A DNA stretch of 64,000 nucleotides from an uncultured Eubacteriales bacterium (GTDB lineage: Bacteria; Bacillota; Clostridia; Oscillospirales; UBA644), in contig CAUHAO010000004.1 of NCBI GenBank assembly GCA_959604355.1, forward strand, positions 25,015-89,014. Reading direction: 5' to 3'. Shown piece by piece: positions 27,786-36,939 of the stretch. The notes under the pieces were generated by a model. It saw only the letters and a list, made by a program, of their open reading frames with translations. It did not search any database and was not told where the DNA came from. How positions within the stretch are numbered: the first letter of the stretch is position 1; every line of letters starts with the position of its first letter. The translations under genes and the position numbers were made by a program.

Positions 27786-28802
27786 ATGAAAATAATAATA
27801 GATGTCATGGGCGGCGATAACGCACCTGACGCAGTCCTTAAGGCTTGTGCGGATGCCGTAAAAGAGTACGGAGTCGAGCTCGTGCTCGTCGGGAAGCAGG
27901 AAGTCATTGCCGAAAGAAGCGCGGCACTGGGCGTTACGGAAGCGCTTAGGGACTGCCGTGTGGTAGATGCTCGCGAAACGATCGAAATGAGCGATTCTCC
28001 GCTTTCCGTAAGACATAAAAAAGAATCGTCGATGGCTGTCGCTCTGAATCTTTTGCGCGACGGAGAGGGTGATGCGCTCGTAAGTGCGGGAAGCACGGGT
28101 GCTCTTCTTGTCGGTGCGACACTTTTCGTGCGCTGCATAAAAGGTATAAAACGCGCGGCTCTTTGCCCGATATTGCCCACTAAAGGCCGCAAGACGATGA
28201 TAGTTGACAGCGGTGCGAACCTCGACTGCACCCCGGATATGCTCAATCAGTTCGCAGTCATGGGTTCGGTATACATGCAGCAGGCGGGCGGGGTCGAAAA
28301 TCCGCGGGTAGGGCTTGCAAATAACGGTGAGGAAGAAACAAAAGGGACGCCTCTTTATGTTGAATCGTATAAATTGCTCAAAGAGAATAAGAATATAAAC
28401 TTTATCGGTAATATCGAAGGCCGCGGAGTTATGCAGGGCGAATGCGACGTTCTTGTCTGCGACGGTTTCGCCGGCAATCTCATACTTAAGACATGTGAAG
28501 GCGCGGGCTTGATGTTCATAGATATGCTCAAGAGCGTATTTTATAAAAACATATTTACGAAGCTCGGCGCAATGCTCGTTTACGGGGAACTGAAAAAAGC
28601 CAAAGGCAGCATGGACTACAAAGAGGTCGGCGGCGCGGTGCTTCTCGGTATAAAAAAGCCTGTTATAAAGGCGCACGGAAGCAGCGATGCACGCGCATAT
28701 AAAAATGCAATACGTCAGGCCAGAGACTTTGCTCAGAGCGAAGTTATTCCCAGTGTGGAGAGAATCGCCGCGGAGCTTTCCGAAAAACAGGTTGCGGAAT
28801 AA
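27786..28802 (+). CDS. plsX: Phosphate acyltransferase PlsX
   Basis: Makes acyl-phosphate from acyl-ACP, the first committed step of phosphatidate synthesis. The 338 residues open IIIDVMGGDNAPDAVLKA and contain VSAGSTGALLVGATLFV, MIVDSGANLDCTPDML and EGRGVMQGECDVLVCDGFAGNLILKT. AAAGGGGG precedes the start. It is followed 14 bases later by an acyl-carrier-like gene and then rnc. Confidence 0.97.
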   Translation: MKIIIDVMGGDNAPDAVLKACADAVKEYGVELVLVGKQEVIAERSAALGVTEALRDCRVVDARETIEMSDSPLSVRHKKESSMAVALNLLRDGEGDALVSAGSTGALLVGATLFVRCIKGIKRAALCPILPTKGRKTMIVDSGANLDCTPDMLNQFAVMGSVYMQQAGGVENPRVGLANNGEEETKGTPLYVESYKLLKENKNINFIGNIEGRGVMQGECDVLVCDGFAGNLILKTCEGAGLMFIDMLKSVFYKNIFTKLGAMLVYGELKKAKGSMDYKEVGGAVLLGIKKPVIKAHGSSDARAYKNAIRQARDFAQSEVIPSVERIAAELSEKQVAE

Positions 28803-28816
28803 AGAAAGGATAAACG

Positions 28817-29059
28817 ATGACTCAGCAGGATGCTTTTGAAAAAATGTTGCCGTTGCTGGAAGATGTTTTCGGTGTCGACGCAAGTGCGATTTCAGAGAAA
28901 ACGGATTTGTTCGCGGATCTTTACGGGGATGAGATGGATATCGTAGAACTTTCGATGATAATTGAAGAAGAATTCGATTTTCTGACGGACGACGACGAAA
29001 TGTCCCGTATAGTCACCGTAGGAGATCTGTGCTCGTATATTTCCCGACATACGGACTGA
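28817..29059 (+). CDS. Acyl carrier protein-like protein lacking the phosphopantetheine serine
   Basis: An 80-residue helical acidic protein with the ACP fold, located exactly where acpP normally lies between plsX and rnc. Helix II, normally DSLD followed by VEL, reads DEMDIVEL: the Ser that carries 4'-phosphopantetheine is Glu39 (GAG at 28931-28933). The rest is ACP-like (FGVDASAISEKTDLFADL; MIIEEEF; TVGDLCSYI). It therefore cannot carry acyl groups in the usual way. It may be a regulatory or structural ACP mimic, or a degenerate copy, with a normal ACP elsewhere. The intact frame, ribosome-binding site (GAAAGGA) and conserved helix pattern argue for a maintained protein. Confidence 0.85.
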   Translation: MTQQDAFEKMLPLLEDVFGVDASAISEKTDLFADLYGDEMDIVELSMIIEEEFDFLTDDDEMSRIVTVGDLCSYISRHTD

Positions 29060-29073
29060 AAGAAGACGCAATC

Positions 29074-29778
29074 ATGAAAAATATTTTTCCCGAAGAGCTT
29101 TATAGCTGTGTCGGGTTGTTGGAGAAAAAAATAGGATACACGTTTGCCGATAAAAGTCTTGCGGCAAATGCGCTGACCCATTCTTCTTTTTACAATGAGC
29201 ATAAAAAAGACACCGTTTCCAATGAGAGGCTTGAATTTCTCGGGGATTCGGTGCTGTCGCTTATAATGTGCGAATATCTTTACGCGCACGATAACCGTGA
29301 CGAAGGCAAACTAACGAAAGTCAAGGCGGCGCTTGTCTGTGAAGAGTCTCTTTACGGTTTTGCGAAAAGAATAAACCTCGGCGAATGCATATGTTTCGGA
29401 CGCGGTGACCGGGAAGAGGGGAAGCAGCGACCGTCGTCGCTTGCGGACGCTGTAGAAGCGATTCTCGGCGCGGTATATCTTGACGGCGGCATGGACGAAG
29501 CAAGGAAAATGATCCTTCCGTATCTCGTCGAAAGCCTGAAAAACTATGATATCGGTTCGGACTACAAAACAATGCTGCAGGAAGTCGTTCAAAAGAACAA
29601 AGGCGAACTTCTTACATACGAAATAACGGGCGAATCGGGGCCGGCGCACGATAAAAGATTTGAGTGCTCGGTATTTATCAACAGTAACGTTATTGCGCAG
29701 GGTGTCGGTCACTCCAAAAAAGCCGCAGAACAGGATGCGGCGAAAAAAGCACTCGTATTGCTGGGGATAACGCTTTGA
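29074..29778 (+). CDS. rnc: Ribonuclease III
   Basis: Cleaves double-stranded RNA in rRNA processing and mRNA turnover. The 234 residues have the catalytic signature NERLEFLGDSVLSL near residue 50, LADAVEAILGAVYLDGG with the second metal-binding acids, and a C-terminal dsRNA-binding domain (DYKTMLQEVVQ ... GVGHSKKAAEQDAAKKAL). The start ATG is 15 bases after the previous stop, with a modest AAAGAAG site. An upstream in-frame ATG inside the ACP-like gene is rejected. Confidence 0.96.
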   Translation: MKNIFPEELYSCVGLLEKKIGYTFADKSLAANALTHSSFYNEHKKDTVSNERLEFLGDSVLSLIMCEYLYAHDNRDEGKLTKVKAALVCEESLYGFAKRINLGECICFGRGDREEGKQRPSSLADAVEAILGAVYLDGGMDEARKMILPYLVESLKNYDIGSDYKTMLQEVVQKNKGELLTYEITGESGPAHDKRFECSVFINSNVIAQGVGHSKKAAEQDAAKKALVLLGITL

Positions 29779-30794
29779 CGGGCGGCGGAGGAAAGCATGC
29801 GACGGTTCCCGTGTTCGTGCCGCATGCCGCGTGCCCGAATGACTGTGTTTTCTGCAACCAGCGCAGAATAGCCGGAACAACGGAGCCTATAAAGGACGTT
29901 TACGGATATCTGCGGGACGCGATGTCGCAGATGAAAAAAGATTTCTCGCAGGTGGATATTGCGTTTTTCGGCGGCAGTTTTACGGGAATAGGCGAGGATG
30001 AAATGCGCCGTTATCTTTCCGCCGCTGCGAAAATGCGCGACGAAGACGGCAGAATAACGGGAATACGTCTTTCGACGCGGCCCGATTACATTGACAGGGA
30101 CATTCTCGATATACTGCGTGAATACGGCGTCACGGCGATAGAGCTCGGCGCGCAAAGCATGGACGACGAGGTCCTGAAGCTTTCAAACCGCGGCCATACG
30201 GCAAACGATATTGCCCGGGCGTCAAAGCTTATCATGGAATACGGATTTGAACTCGTTCTGCAGATGATGCTCGGTCTGCCGGGTGACACGCACGAAAAAG
30301 ACCTTGAATCTGCTGAGAAAATATTTGCTCTCGAGCCTGACGGGATACGTATCTACCCGTGCACGGTGATACGTCAGACGCGGCTTGAGGATATGTATAT
30401 AAGCGGTGAATACACGCCGTATACGGTCGAAGAGGCCGTAGAAATATCCGCCGAGATCGCCGTTCGTGCAAAAGAAAAAGGCGTGAAGATATTGCGTATG
30501 GGATTGCACAGCTCCGACATCGTGCGTGATAATTCCGTAGTCGCAGGTCCGTTTCATCCCGCATTCGGTGAGATGGTAACTCAGCGCATTTATCTTGACC
30601 GTGCGCAGGCTCTTCTGGCGGATATCGCATCCGCGAAAAATGTTGTTATTTACGTCGCTCACGGTCATATTTCAAAAATGATCGGCCAGAAGCGCGGCAA
30701 CATCTCGGCGCTCGAGGAAAAATACAAGATAAAAATAACGGTTCGCGAGGACGAAGACCTCGCGGATGACAATATCCGTGTTGAGGCGGAATAA
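29775..30794 (+). CDS. Elp3-like radical SAM protein
   Basis: A 339-residue radical-SAM protein. The [4Fe-4S] motif is CPNDCVFC (C-x3-C-x2-C), followed by FFGGSFTGI, RLSTRPDYID, ELGAQSMDDEVL and LQMMLGLPGDT, the pattern of the Elp3/COG1243-like Bacillota proteins often found beside rnc and smc. A C-terminal GXXG-containing stretch (ISKMIGQKRGN) suggests an RNA-binding KH-like element, so a tRNA or RNA target is plausible. Start is TTG at 29775, overlapping the rnc stop, with TGGGGA upstream. Reaction not established. Confidence 0.88.
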   Translation: MTGGGGKHATVPVFVPHAACPNDCVFCNQRRIAGTTEPIKDVYGYLRDAMSQMKKDFSQVDIAFFGGSFTGIGEDEMRRYLSAAAKMRDEDGRITGIRLSTRPDYIDRDILDILREYGVTAIELGAQSMDDEVLKLSNRGHTANDIARASKLIMEYGFELVLQMMLGLPGDTHEKDLESAEKIFALEPDGIRIYPCTVIRQTRLEDMYISGEYTPYTVEEAVEISAEIAVRAKEKGVKILRMGLHSSDIVRDNSVVAGPFHPAFGEMVTQRIYLDRAQALLADIASAKNVVIYVAHGHISKMIGQKRGNISALEEKYKIKITVREDEDLADDNIRVEAE

Positions 30795-30812
30795 GGAAAA
30801 GAGAAGTATATT

Positions 30813-31793
30813 ATGCTAAGGTCAGCAGTGATAGGCTGCGGCGCCGTCGCAAGCCAACATCTTTGCTCTATACAGGATTCGGCCAAAGCGGAGCTTGTCG
30901 CGGTCTGCGATATAAAACGGGAGCGCGCCGAGACCGCCGTTCAATACGGCGAAAATGTTGCGGTGTATACCGACTGGGAAAAAATGCTCGATGAGCAGAA
31001 GCCGGACGTCGTTCATATATGTACCCCGCATCATCTTCACGCTCCGATGGTGCTCGGCTGCATCGAACGCGGAATAAACGTACTGACAGAGAAGCCCGAA
31101 GCGGACTCCCTTGCAAATGCGGAAAACATCTGTGCCGCGGCGAGGAAAAGCGGCGTCAAAGTCGGCGTTTGCCTCCAGAACAGATACAATAACACGTCGC
31201 GGGTGCTTAAGCAGAGACTCGACAGCGGCGAATACGGCAGGATCATAGGTGCACGCGGATTTGTCACATGGCATCGCGACGACGCGTATTATACCGACAG
31301 CGGCTGGCGCGGCAAAAAAGTTACCGAGGGCGGCGGCGTGCTGATGAATCAGGCCATACACCTTCTTGACCTTATGCAATGGATGCTCGGTGATACGGAA
31401 AGCGTCAAGGGATCAATTTCGACGCATTGGTTTGAGCAAATCAACGATACCGAGGACTCCGCGGAAATAGCAATACGTTTTGCCAACGGCGCGCGTGGCA
31501 TATTTTACGCGACGGTGGGATATGTTACCGACAGTCCTGTGTTTCTCGAAGTCGTTACGGAAAAAGCCGTATTCACTCTTTGCGGCACGCTTACAGTCAG
31601 GGATTCCGACGGTAATGTCGAGACTTTTCACGATGAACCCGTGAAAACCGGAGCGAAAGCGTATTGGGGCACGTCTCACGGCACGCTGATAGAAGATTTT
31701 TATGACTGTATACTCGAAGACAAGCCTTTTGCCGTCTCCGCAGAGGAGGCGAAAAAGGTTCTCGGGATAATCGATGCCGTATACAAAGGCTGA
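30813..31793 (+). CDS. Gfo/Idh/MocA-family oxidoreductase
   Basis: NAD(P)-dependent dehydrogenase of 326 residues, usually acting on sugars or cyclitols. N-terminal Rossmann loop AVIGCGAVASQH, then HICTPHHLHAPM and the family EKP motif in VLTEKPEA with its catalytic Lys; the C-terminal half is the beta-sheet domain with GGGVLMNQAIHLLDLMQW, whose His is usually catalytic. The substrate is unknown. It is preceded by AAAAGAGAAG and follows the radical SAM gene by 18 bases. Confidence 0.92.
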   Translation: MLRSAVIGCGAVASQHLCSIQDSAKAELVAVCDIKRERAETAVQYGENVAVYTDWEKMLDEQKPDVVHICTPHHLHAPMVLGCIERGINVLTEKPEADSLANAENICAAARKSGVKVGVCLQNRYNNTSRVLKQRLDSGEYGRIIGARGFVTWHRDDAYYTDSGWRGKKVTEGGGVLMNQAIHLLDLMQWMLGDTESVKGSISTHWFEQINDTEDSAEIAIRFANGARGIFYATVGYVTDSPVFLEVVTEKAVFTLCGTLTVRDSDGNVETFHDEPVKTGAKAYWGTSHGTLIEDFYDCILEDKPFAVSAEEAKKVLGIIDAVYKG

Positions 31794-31804
31794 AAGGAGC
31801 ATTT

Positions 31805-32395
31805 ATGCAGTACATAGTCGTCGGATTTCTTTTTATACTCGCGAAACTTATGTGGCCCGTCGAAAGTACGGAGAGCGGCTTGACGTATATGATAGATATA
31901 GTACCCGACTTTATCGGATTTGTGATGATATGGCTCTCTCTCGAAAAGCGCGCAGGCTTAAACAAGCTTTTCAAGCACAGCCTTTCTTTCTCGGCGGTCA
32001 TGTCCGTGGTATCGTTTATGATGTTTCTTTGCCAGATACGGTTCGTTATAAATCCGCTTTTCGAAAAGATTCACGAAATGTATTTTCTGAGCGGGATAAT
32101 TTCGACTCTCGCGGGAATTTTTACGACTTACGGCGGTATAATCGACGCTCTTGTCGCGCTTTTCGCGGCGCTTTTCGCTACCGCAATGCTGACGGAATTA
32201 AACAAAGGCGGACACCGTGTCTTTGCGGTAATGTTGCGCATACTGAGCATTGTTTATGTCGTTATCGCCGTCGCCGACGTCGTGTCGGTATGGGTGAAAA
32301 TACCCATCGTCATGGCTTCCGTCACAATTCCCGCGGGGATAGCGATGCTGGCGCTTTGTTATTTCGGACTGAAAAATATAAAAGAATTCAAGTAA
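31805..32395 (+). CDS. Multi-pass membrane protein, unknown function
   Basis: A 196-residue protein with about five transmembrane helices and short loops, opening MQYIVVGFLFILAKL and ending LCYFGLKNIKEFK. The segment ESGLTYMIDIVPDFIGFVMIW is characteristic of a conserved Clostridia membrane family I cannot name. GAAAGGAG precedes the ATG, 11 bases after the oxidoreductase. Its 3' end overlaps that of spoVG, on the other strand, by eight bases. Confidence 0.78.
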   Translation: MQYIVVGFLFILAKLMWPVESTESGLTYMIDIVPDFIGFVMIWLSLEKRAGLNKLFKHSLSFSAVMSVVSFMMFLCQIRFVINPLFEKIHEMYFLSGIISTLAGIFTTYGGIIDALVALFAALFATAMLTELNKGGHRVFAVMLRILSIVYVVIAVADVVSVWVKIPIVMASVTIPAGIAMLALCYFGLKNIKEFK

Positions 32396-32666
32396 TATCT
32401 TCTTTTTCTGCTTCCGACGCGGCAAGATACGCCTGTATCACCGCTTGTTCCAGTTTTGCCCGGAAAGCCTGTGTTATCGGATGAACGACATCCGAAAATT
32501 CACCGAGGCGGTTTTTACGGCTCGGCATGGCGATGAATCTTTTTTCGTCCGTTTCTATGACTTTTATATCATGCACCGCCAGCGAGTTGTCAAACGTGAC
32601 GGAGCAGACGGCACGCATTTTGCCGCCGTCGTAGAGTTTTCTTACGTTTATTCCGGTAATTTCCAT
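32388..32666 (-). CDS. spoVG: Septation/regulatory protein SpoVG
   Basis: Small nucleic-acid-binding regulator linked to septation, sporulation and virulence genes in Bacillota. The 92 residues begin MEITGINVRKLYDGGKMRAV and contain FIAMPSRKNRLGEFSDVVHPI, both hallmark segments. The start at 32666 follows AGAGGATATC; an upstream in-frame ATG is not supported. Convergent with the membrane-protein gene and divergent from murC. Confidence 0.95.
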   Translation of the reverse strand: MEITGINVRKLYDGGKMRAVCSVTFDNSLAVHDIKVIETDEKRFIAMPSRKNRLGEFSDVVHPITQAFRAKLEQAVIQAYLAASEAEKEDIT

Positions 32667-32779
32667 TGATGATATCCTCTCTTGATAAAAGATACGTTTA
32701 TTATTCTTGTTTTTTGTGAAAATATCCCGATTTTTTCGCATATTATGCAACAGAAGAACGAAAGGCGGAAAGAAAATAT

Positions 32780-34162
32780 ATGTCTTTGCTCGATAATGTT
32801 AAAAAAGTCTATTTTATCGGTATCGGCGGCTCGTCGATGAGCAGTCTTGCCGAAATACTCATGCGTCGCGGCTATACTGTTTCGGGCTCCGATATGCAGT
32901 CTTCTGCGATGACTGATAAGCTTTCCGCGGACGGAATAAAGGTGTACGTCGGCCACAGTGCGGAAAACGTCGCGCAGCAGCAGCCCGACATGATAGTGCG
33001 CACGGATGCCATCGCTCTGACAAATCCCGAAGTCGTTTACGCGCAGGCACATTCCATCCCCGTTTACCGCCGCGCGGAGCTGCTCGGCACGCTGCTCGAC
33101 GGATATGAAATGACTGTCGGTGTCGCGGGTACGCACGGAAAAACGACAACGTCGTCGATGATAACCTCCGTTTTTCTCGAAAAACACCCCGATGTGTCTG
33201 CGATAATCGGCGGAAAAATGAAGCGTATCGATTCATCATATAAAATCGGCTCAGATAAATACTGCGTTTTCGAAAGTTGCGAGTTCAGGGAGTCGTTTTT
33301 ATATTTTCATTCGGACATTTCCGTGATTCTCAATATCGCGGAAGACCACATGGAATATTTTAAAACGCTTGACAATCTGATAAATTCTTTCAGAAAATAT
33401 CTTTTCAATACAAAACCCTGCGGCACGGTCGTTTATAACGCAGAAGACGAAAATTCGCTGCGTATGATCGACGGCTGGACAGGAAAAAAAGTCTCATACG
33501 GCGTAAAAAAAGGCGATGTTCACGCGGAAAATCTAAACGACGAAAACGGCGTTTACGGGTTTGACTGCGTGGCGTTCGGAAAACCTTTGACACATATAAA
33601 GCTATCAGTTCCCGGCGCGCACAATGTCAAGAACGCTCTCGCAACCGCGGCAGCGTGTCTCTGTGCGGGTATTTCCGCAGAGGAGATAAGCGCCGGTATC
33701 GAGCATTACACGGGGGCGGGCAGGCGTTTTGAATATCATTGCACCGTCAACGGCGCGGTCATCGCAGACGATTACGGCCATCACCCCGACGCTTATAAGG
33801 TGACTTTCGCCACAGCGCGGGATCTCGGATTCAAACGTATAATCGCGATACATCAGCCTCACACGTTCTCGCGCACGAAGATGCTCATGAACGAGTTTGT
33901 CGAAGTGCTTTCTACTGTCGATAAGGTGCTTATTCCGCCGATATACGCGGCGCGAGAGACGAACGATGAGTACAATATTTATGCCGAGGACATCGTGAAA
34001 CGTCTCCCGAATGCTGAATATATGGAGGATTTTGAACATATTGCTCACCGTGTCAAAGAAATTGCGCAGCCCGGCGATCTTTTTATAACTCTCGGCTGCG
34101 GCGATATATACAAGGCCGCAGAGCTGATAACAAAGCTTTACGGCGAGAAAAAATTCCTGTGA
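32780..34162 (+). CDS. murC: UDP-N-acetylmuramate-L-alanine ligase
   Basis: Adds L-alanine to UDP-MurNAc, opening the peptidoglycan stem. The 460 residues have VYFIGIGGSSMSSLAEIL, the ATP loop GVAGTHGKTTTSSM, the variant metal-site region FESCEFRESFLYF before LNIAEDHMEYF, and the C-terminal VIADDYGHHPDAYK and ITLGCGDIYKAAEL. AAAGGCGGAAAG precedes the start. Length is typical. A terminator follows. Confidence 0.95.
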   Translation: MSLLDNVKKVYFIGIGGSSMSSLAEILMRRGYTVSGSDMQSSAMTDKLSADGIKVYVGHSAENVAQQQPDMIVRTDAIALTNPEVVYAQAHSIPVYRRAELLGTLLDGYEMTVGVAGTHGKTTTSSMITSVFLEKHPDVSAIIGGKMKRIDSSYKIGSDKYCVFESCEFRESFLYFHSDISVILNIAEDHMEYFKTLDNLINSFRKYLFNTKPCGTVVYNAEDENSLRMIDGWTGKKVSYGVKKGDVHAENLNDENGVYGFDCVAFGKPLTHIKLSVPGAHNVKNALATAAACLCAGISAEEISAGIEHYTGAGRRFEYHCTVNGAVIADDYGHHPDAYKVTFATARDLGFKRIIAIHQPHTFSRTKMLMNEFVEVLSTVDKVLIPPIYAARETNDEYNIYAEDIVKRLPNAEYMEDFEHIAHRVKEIAQPGDLFITLGCGDIYKAAELITKLYGEKKFL

Positions 34163-34168
34163 TGCAAG

Positions 34169-34193
34169 GCGCTGCCGTGAGGCGGCGCTTTTT
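34169..34193 (+). terminator. Intrinsic terminator after murC
   Basis: GCGCTGCC (34169-34176) pairs with GGCGGCGC (34181-34188), one U-G pair, loop GTGA, then TTTTT. Confidence 0.85.
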
Positions 34194-34283
34194 CATATTA
34201 AAAAAATCTTAAACCTTATCTTTCTTTTATCTTCATACTTTCTATGCTAAAATTAGGACGTAAAATGTCCCGGAGGTGTCTGA

Positions 34284-34988
34284 ATGGCGAATGTTCTTGT
34301 ATGTGACGACGAAAAAGATATAGTTTCCGCGCTGAAGATTTATCTTTCTGCGGAGGGCTATGAGGTGTTTACCGCCGCGAACGGCAGGGAAGCGCTTGAC
34401 GTGGTGAAAAACAATGAAATCCATATTGCACTGATAGACATAATGATGCCCGAGATGGATGGGGTTACAGCTGTTTCAAAAATACGTGAAAACTATAATC
34501 TGCCGATAATTTTTCTTACCGCCAAAAGCGAGGATGCGGACAAGATTCTCGGGCTGAATATCGGAGCCGACGATTATATTACAAAGCCTTTCAATCCCGT
34601 TGAGGTCATCGCGCGGGTAAGGTCGCATCTACGGAGATATATGACGCTGGGCTGTAACCATGCCGCCGGCGCGGACGTTTGTTATACTGTCGGAGGTATA
34701 GTCCTTGACGATGCAACGAAAAAGGTAACTCTTGACGGCGACGAAGTCTCGCTTACTCCGACGGAATATGAGATACTTAAACTTCTTATGAGCCGTCCCG
34801 GAAATGTGCTTTCAACAAAGCAGATATACAAAAATGTCTGGAATGAAGCACCATACGGCGCAGAAAACACCGTTGCCGTACATATAAGGCATCTGCGTGA
34901 AAAGTTAGAGATAAATTCCGCAGAACCTCGCTATCTTAAGGTCGTCTGGGGACAAGGATATAAGATCGAAGGAGGAAAATCGAGATGA
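34284..34988 (+). CDS. OmpR/PhoB-family response regulator
   Basis: DNA-binding partner of the adjacent kinase, 234 residues. Receiver domain: DDEKD acidic pocket, phospho-acceptor Asp52 in IDIMMPEMDG, Thr in FLTAKSED and Lys in DDYITKPFNP. The C-terminal winged helix (about 130-230) contains LTPTEYEILKLLMSRPGNVLS, VHIRHLREKLE and VWGQGYKIE. GGAGGTGTC precedes the start. Its stop overlaps the kinase start (ATGA). Targets unknown; the carbohydrate operon directly downstream is the obvious candidate. Confidence 0.95.
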   Translation: MANVLVCDDEKDIVSALKIYLSAEGYEVFTAANGREALDVVKNNEIHIALIDIMMPEMDGVTAVSKIRENYNLPIIFLTAKSEDADKILGLNIGADDYITKPFNPVEVIARVRSHLRRYMTLGCNHAAGADVCYTVGGIVLDDATKKVTLDGDEVSLTPTEYEILKLLMSRPGNVLSTKQIYKNVWNEAPYGAENTVAVHIRHLREKLEINSAEPRYLKVVWGQGYKIEGGKSR

Positions 34989-36859
34989 ACAGGATAAAAG
35001 GCTCATATGCCGCTAAAACTGTGGCGATAATCCTCTGCATTATTTTCACCGCGTCGGCGGCCTTGGGTGTCTATGCCGTGAGTTATATGATATGGGCGGG
35101 CTTTTACGAAAAGACCTCCGTCGGAGCGCAGAAAGACGAAATGAAGAATTATTGCTATACGTACGCAAGGATGGCGGCGAATCTTCTTGATGAAGGGGAG
35201 GCGCTTCCGGATATCGGCAACGGCATCACGTTCACAATAACGGACGGGGACGGGAAGGTTCTTGCGGACAACTCCGATTGGGTATCAATAAGGTATTCCG
35301 TTGTTTTCAGGCAGTTTTACTCCGATCCGGATGGATATCAGGGGATATATGAGGATTTTCAGGGAATATGGACGGAAGATACGAAATATATTATAGCCGT
35401 GAATATTCCCGAAAAATTTATATCATCCGACGCTTTCGTATTACGTTCCCGTGCCGTTGAAACGGCCTATTCGCTGCGTTATTACATTCCCGTTATAGCT
35501 TTGATATGCTTGTGCATGACGATTTTTACATGGGTGTTTCTGCTCTGCTCATCGGGACATCGCAAAGGCGTCAATGAACCTGTCGAAGGACCGTTTTCGA
35601 AAATTCCGTTTGATATCGTTACGCTTGTTTTCGGATTTGCCGCGGCGTATGTGTATTCCGAAACGATATATCACAACATCATGCTCTTGTTCCTGGTTGT
35701 CCCGGTGTTTTACGCCGTTCTGATACTTTATTTTATGTCTTTTGCCGCGCGCATAAAGACGAAAACGCTCGTCAGGGGCTCTCTGATATACATGTTGGTC
35801 ATGTTTGTGTGCCGTGTTATGAAAAAACTCGTCTCTTTGATCAAGTATGTTACCTCTCACATCGGTATTGCATGGAAAATCGGGCTTCTTGTAACCGGGG
35901 TATCGTTTGTTGATATTATATTCATACTTTATATCCGCGGGAGGTATTGGGTTAATGCGGAGATCATTCTTTGGGTACTGCTTAGGCTTGTGCTTATCGG
36001 GGTTGTCATATATGCCGCGATAAATATGAATATCCTTGAAAAAGGGGGAAAGAAGCTTGCAGCAGGGGATCTTGAATATAAAACAAATACATCTATGATG
36101 CTTCCGGTGTTCCGGCGTCACGGAAACGCTCTTAACAGTATAAGCTACGGCATGGCTCATTCCGTTGAGGAAAAAATGAAGAGCGAACGCCTGAAAACGG
36201 AGTTGATAACGAATGTTTCGCACGATCTGAAAACCCCGCTGACTTCTATAATAACATATATTGACCTTATGAAAAAAGAGGGGAGCGGCAGCGAGCAGCT
36301 GCGACAGTATATTGATGTTGTGGGCAGGCAGTCCGAGAGGTTGAAAAAATTAACGGAGGACCTTATCGAAGCGTCAAAAGCCTCAACGGGGAATATAAGT
36401 GTGACATTAGAAGCGTGCAGCTTATGCGAGTTCGTTTCGCAGATAGAGGGGGAATACAGCGAAAAACTGTTGCAGAACGGGCTGACGCTCGTGGTTTCAA
36501 AGCCCGAAGAACAGATAAACGTCCTTGCGGACAGCCGTCATCTTTGGCGGATATGTGATAACCTTATGAGTAATATCTGCAAGTATTCGCTGCCCGGTAC
36601 CAGGGTCTATCTGTCGCTCGAAAAACGTGACAAAAACGCCGTTATATGTTTGCGCAATATTTCCGCTACACCTCTCAATGTTTCTGCAGACGAACTATCG
36701 GAGCGGTTTGTCCGAGGGGACTCGTCGCGCCATACCGAAGGCAACGGTCTGGGGCTTTCGATTGCTAAAAGCCTTGCGGAAGTTCAGGGCGGAAAGCTGG
36801 ATTTGACAGTTGACGGAGATCTTTTCAAAGCGGAAGTTATTCTGCCTGTCTATAATTGA
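34985..36859 (+). CDS. Multi-pass sensor histidine kinase
   Basis: A 624-residue kinase. Helix 1 (about 10-34), an extracytoplasmic loop of some 120 residues with aromatic and acidic character, then about six further helices between residues 160 and 350. HisKA with phospho-acceptor His413 in NVSHDLKTPLTS and a HATPase_c domain with N box (RICDNLMSNICKYS), and G boxes including GNGLGLSIAKSL. The large membrane region suggests sensing within or near the membrane. Starts inside the regulator stop after GGAGGAAAA. No cysteine ligand or PAS domain is evident. Confidence 0.93.
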   Translation: MNRIKGSYAAKTVAIILCIIFTASAALGVYAVSYMIWAGFYEKTSVGAQKDEMKNYCYTYARMAANLLDEGEALPDIGNGITFTITDGDGKVLADNSDWVSIRYSVVFRQFYSDPDGYQGIYEDFQGIWTEDTKYIIAVNIPEKFISSDAFVLRSRAVETAYSLRYYIPVIALICLCMTIFTWVFLLCSSGHRKGVNEPVEGPFSKIPFDIVTLVFGFAAAYVYSETIYHNIMLLFLVVPVFYAVLILYFMSFAARIKTKTLVRGSLIYMLVMFVCRVMKKLVSLIKYVTSHIGIAWKIGLLVTGVSFVDIIFILYIRGRYWVNAEIILWVLLRLVLIGVVIYAAINMNILEKGGKKLAAGDLEYKTNTSMMLPVFRRHGNALNSISYGMAHSVEEKMKSERLKTELITNVSHDLKTPLTSIITYIDLMKKEGSGSEQLRQYIDVVGRQSERLKKLTEDLIEASKASTGNISVTLEACSLCEFVSQIEGEYSEKLLQNGLTLVVSKPEEQINVLADSRHLWRICDNLMSNICKYSLPGTRVYLSLEKRDKNAVICLRNISATPLNVSADELSERFVRGDSSRHTEGNGLGLSIAKSLAEVQGGKLDLTVDGDLFKAEVILPVYN

Positions 36860-36891
36860 TTTATAATTGATTTATAAGTGATTTATAAGTG
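36848..36891. repeat. Four tandem 11-bp repeats at the kinase gene end
   Basis: Units of 11 bp, ATTTATAATTG or ATTTATAAGTG, occur four times head to tail (first copy diverged, within the last codons). The period equals about one helical turn. Confidence 0.75.
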
Positions 36892-36902
36892 TTTTTCTGT
36901 AT

Positions 36903-36939
36903 CCGCGGCTGAGGCTTTCTCCTCTGCCGCGGTGCTTTT
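36903..36939 (+). terminator. Intrinsic terminator of the two-component operon
   Basis: CCGCGGC-GAGG pairs with CCTC-GCCGCGG (one T-T mismatch) and is followed by TGCTTTTG. Confidence 0.7.

Noticed and set aside
27357..28883. A 508-codon minus-strand open frame across trmFO and plsX
   Set aside because: It runs antisense to two well-supported enzymes and its translation has no family features.
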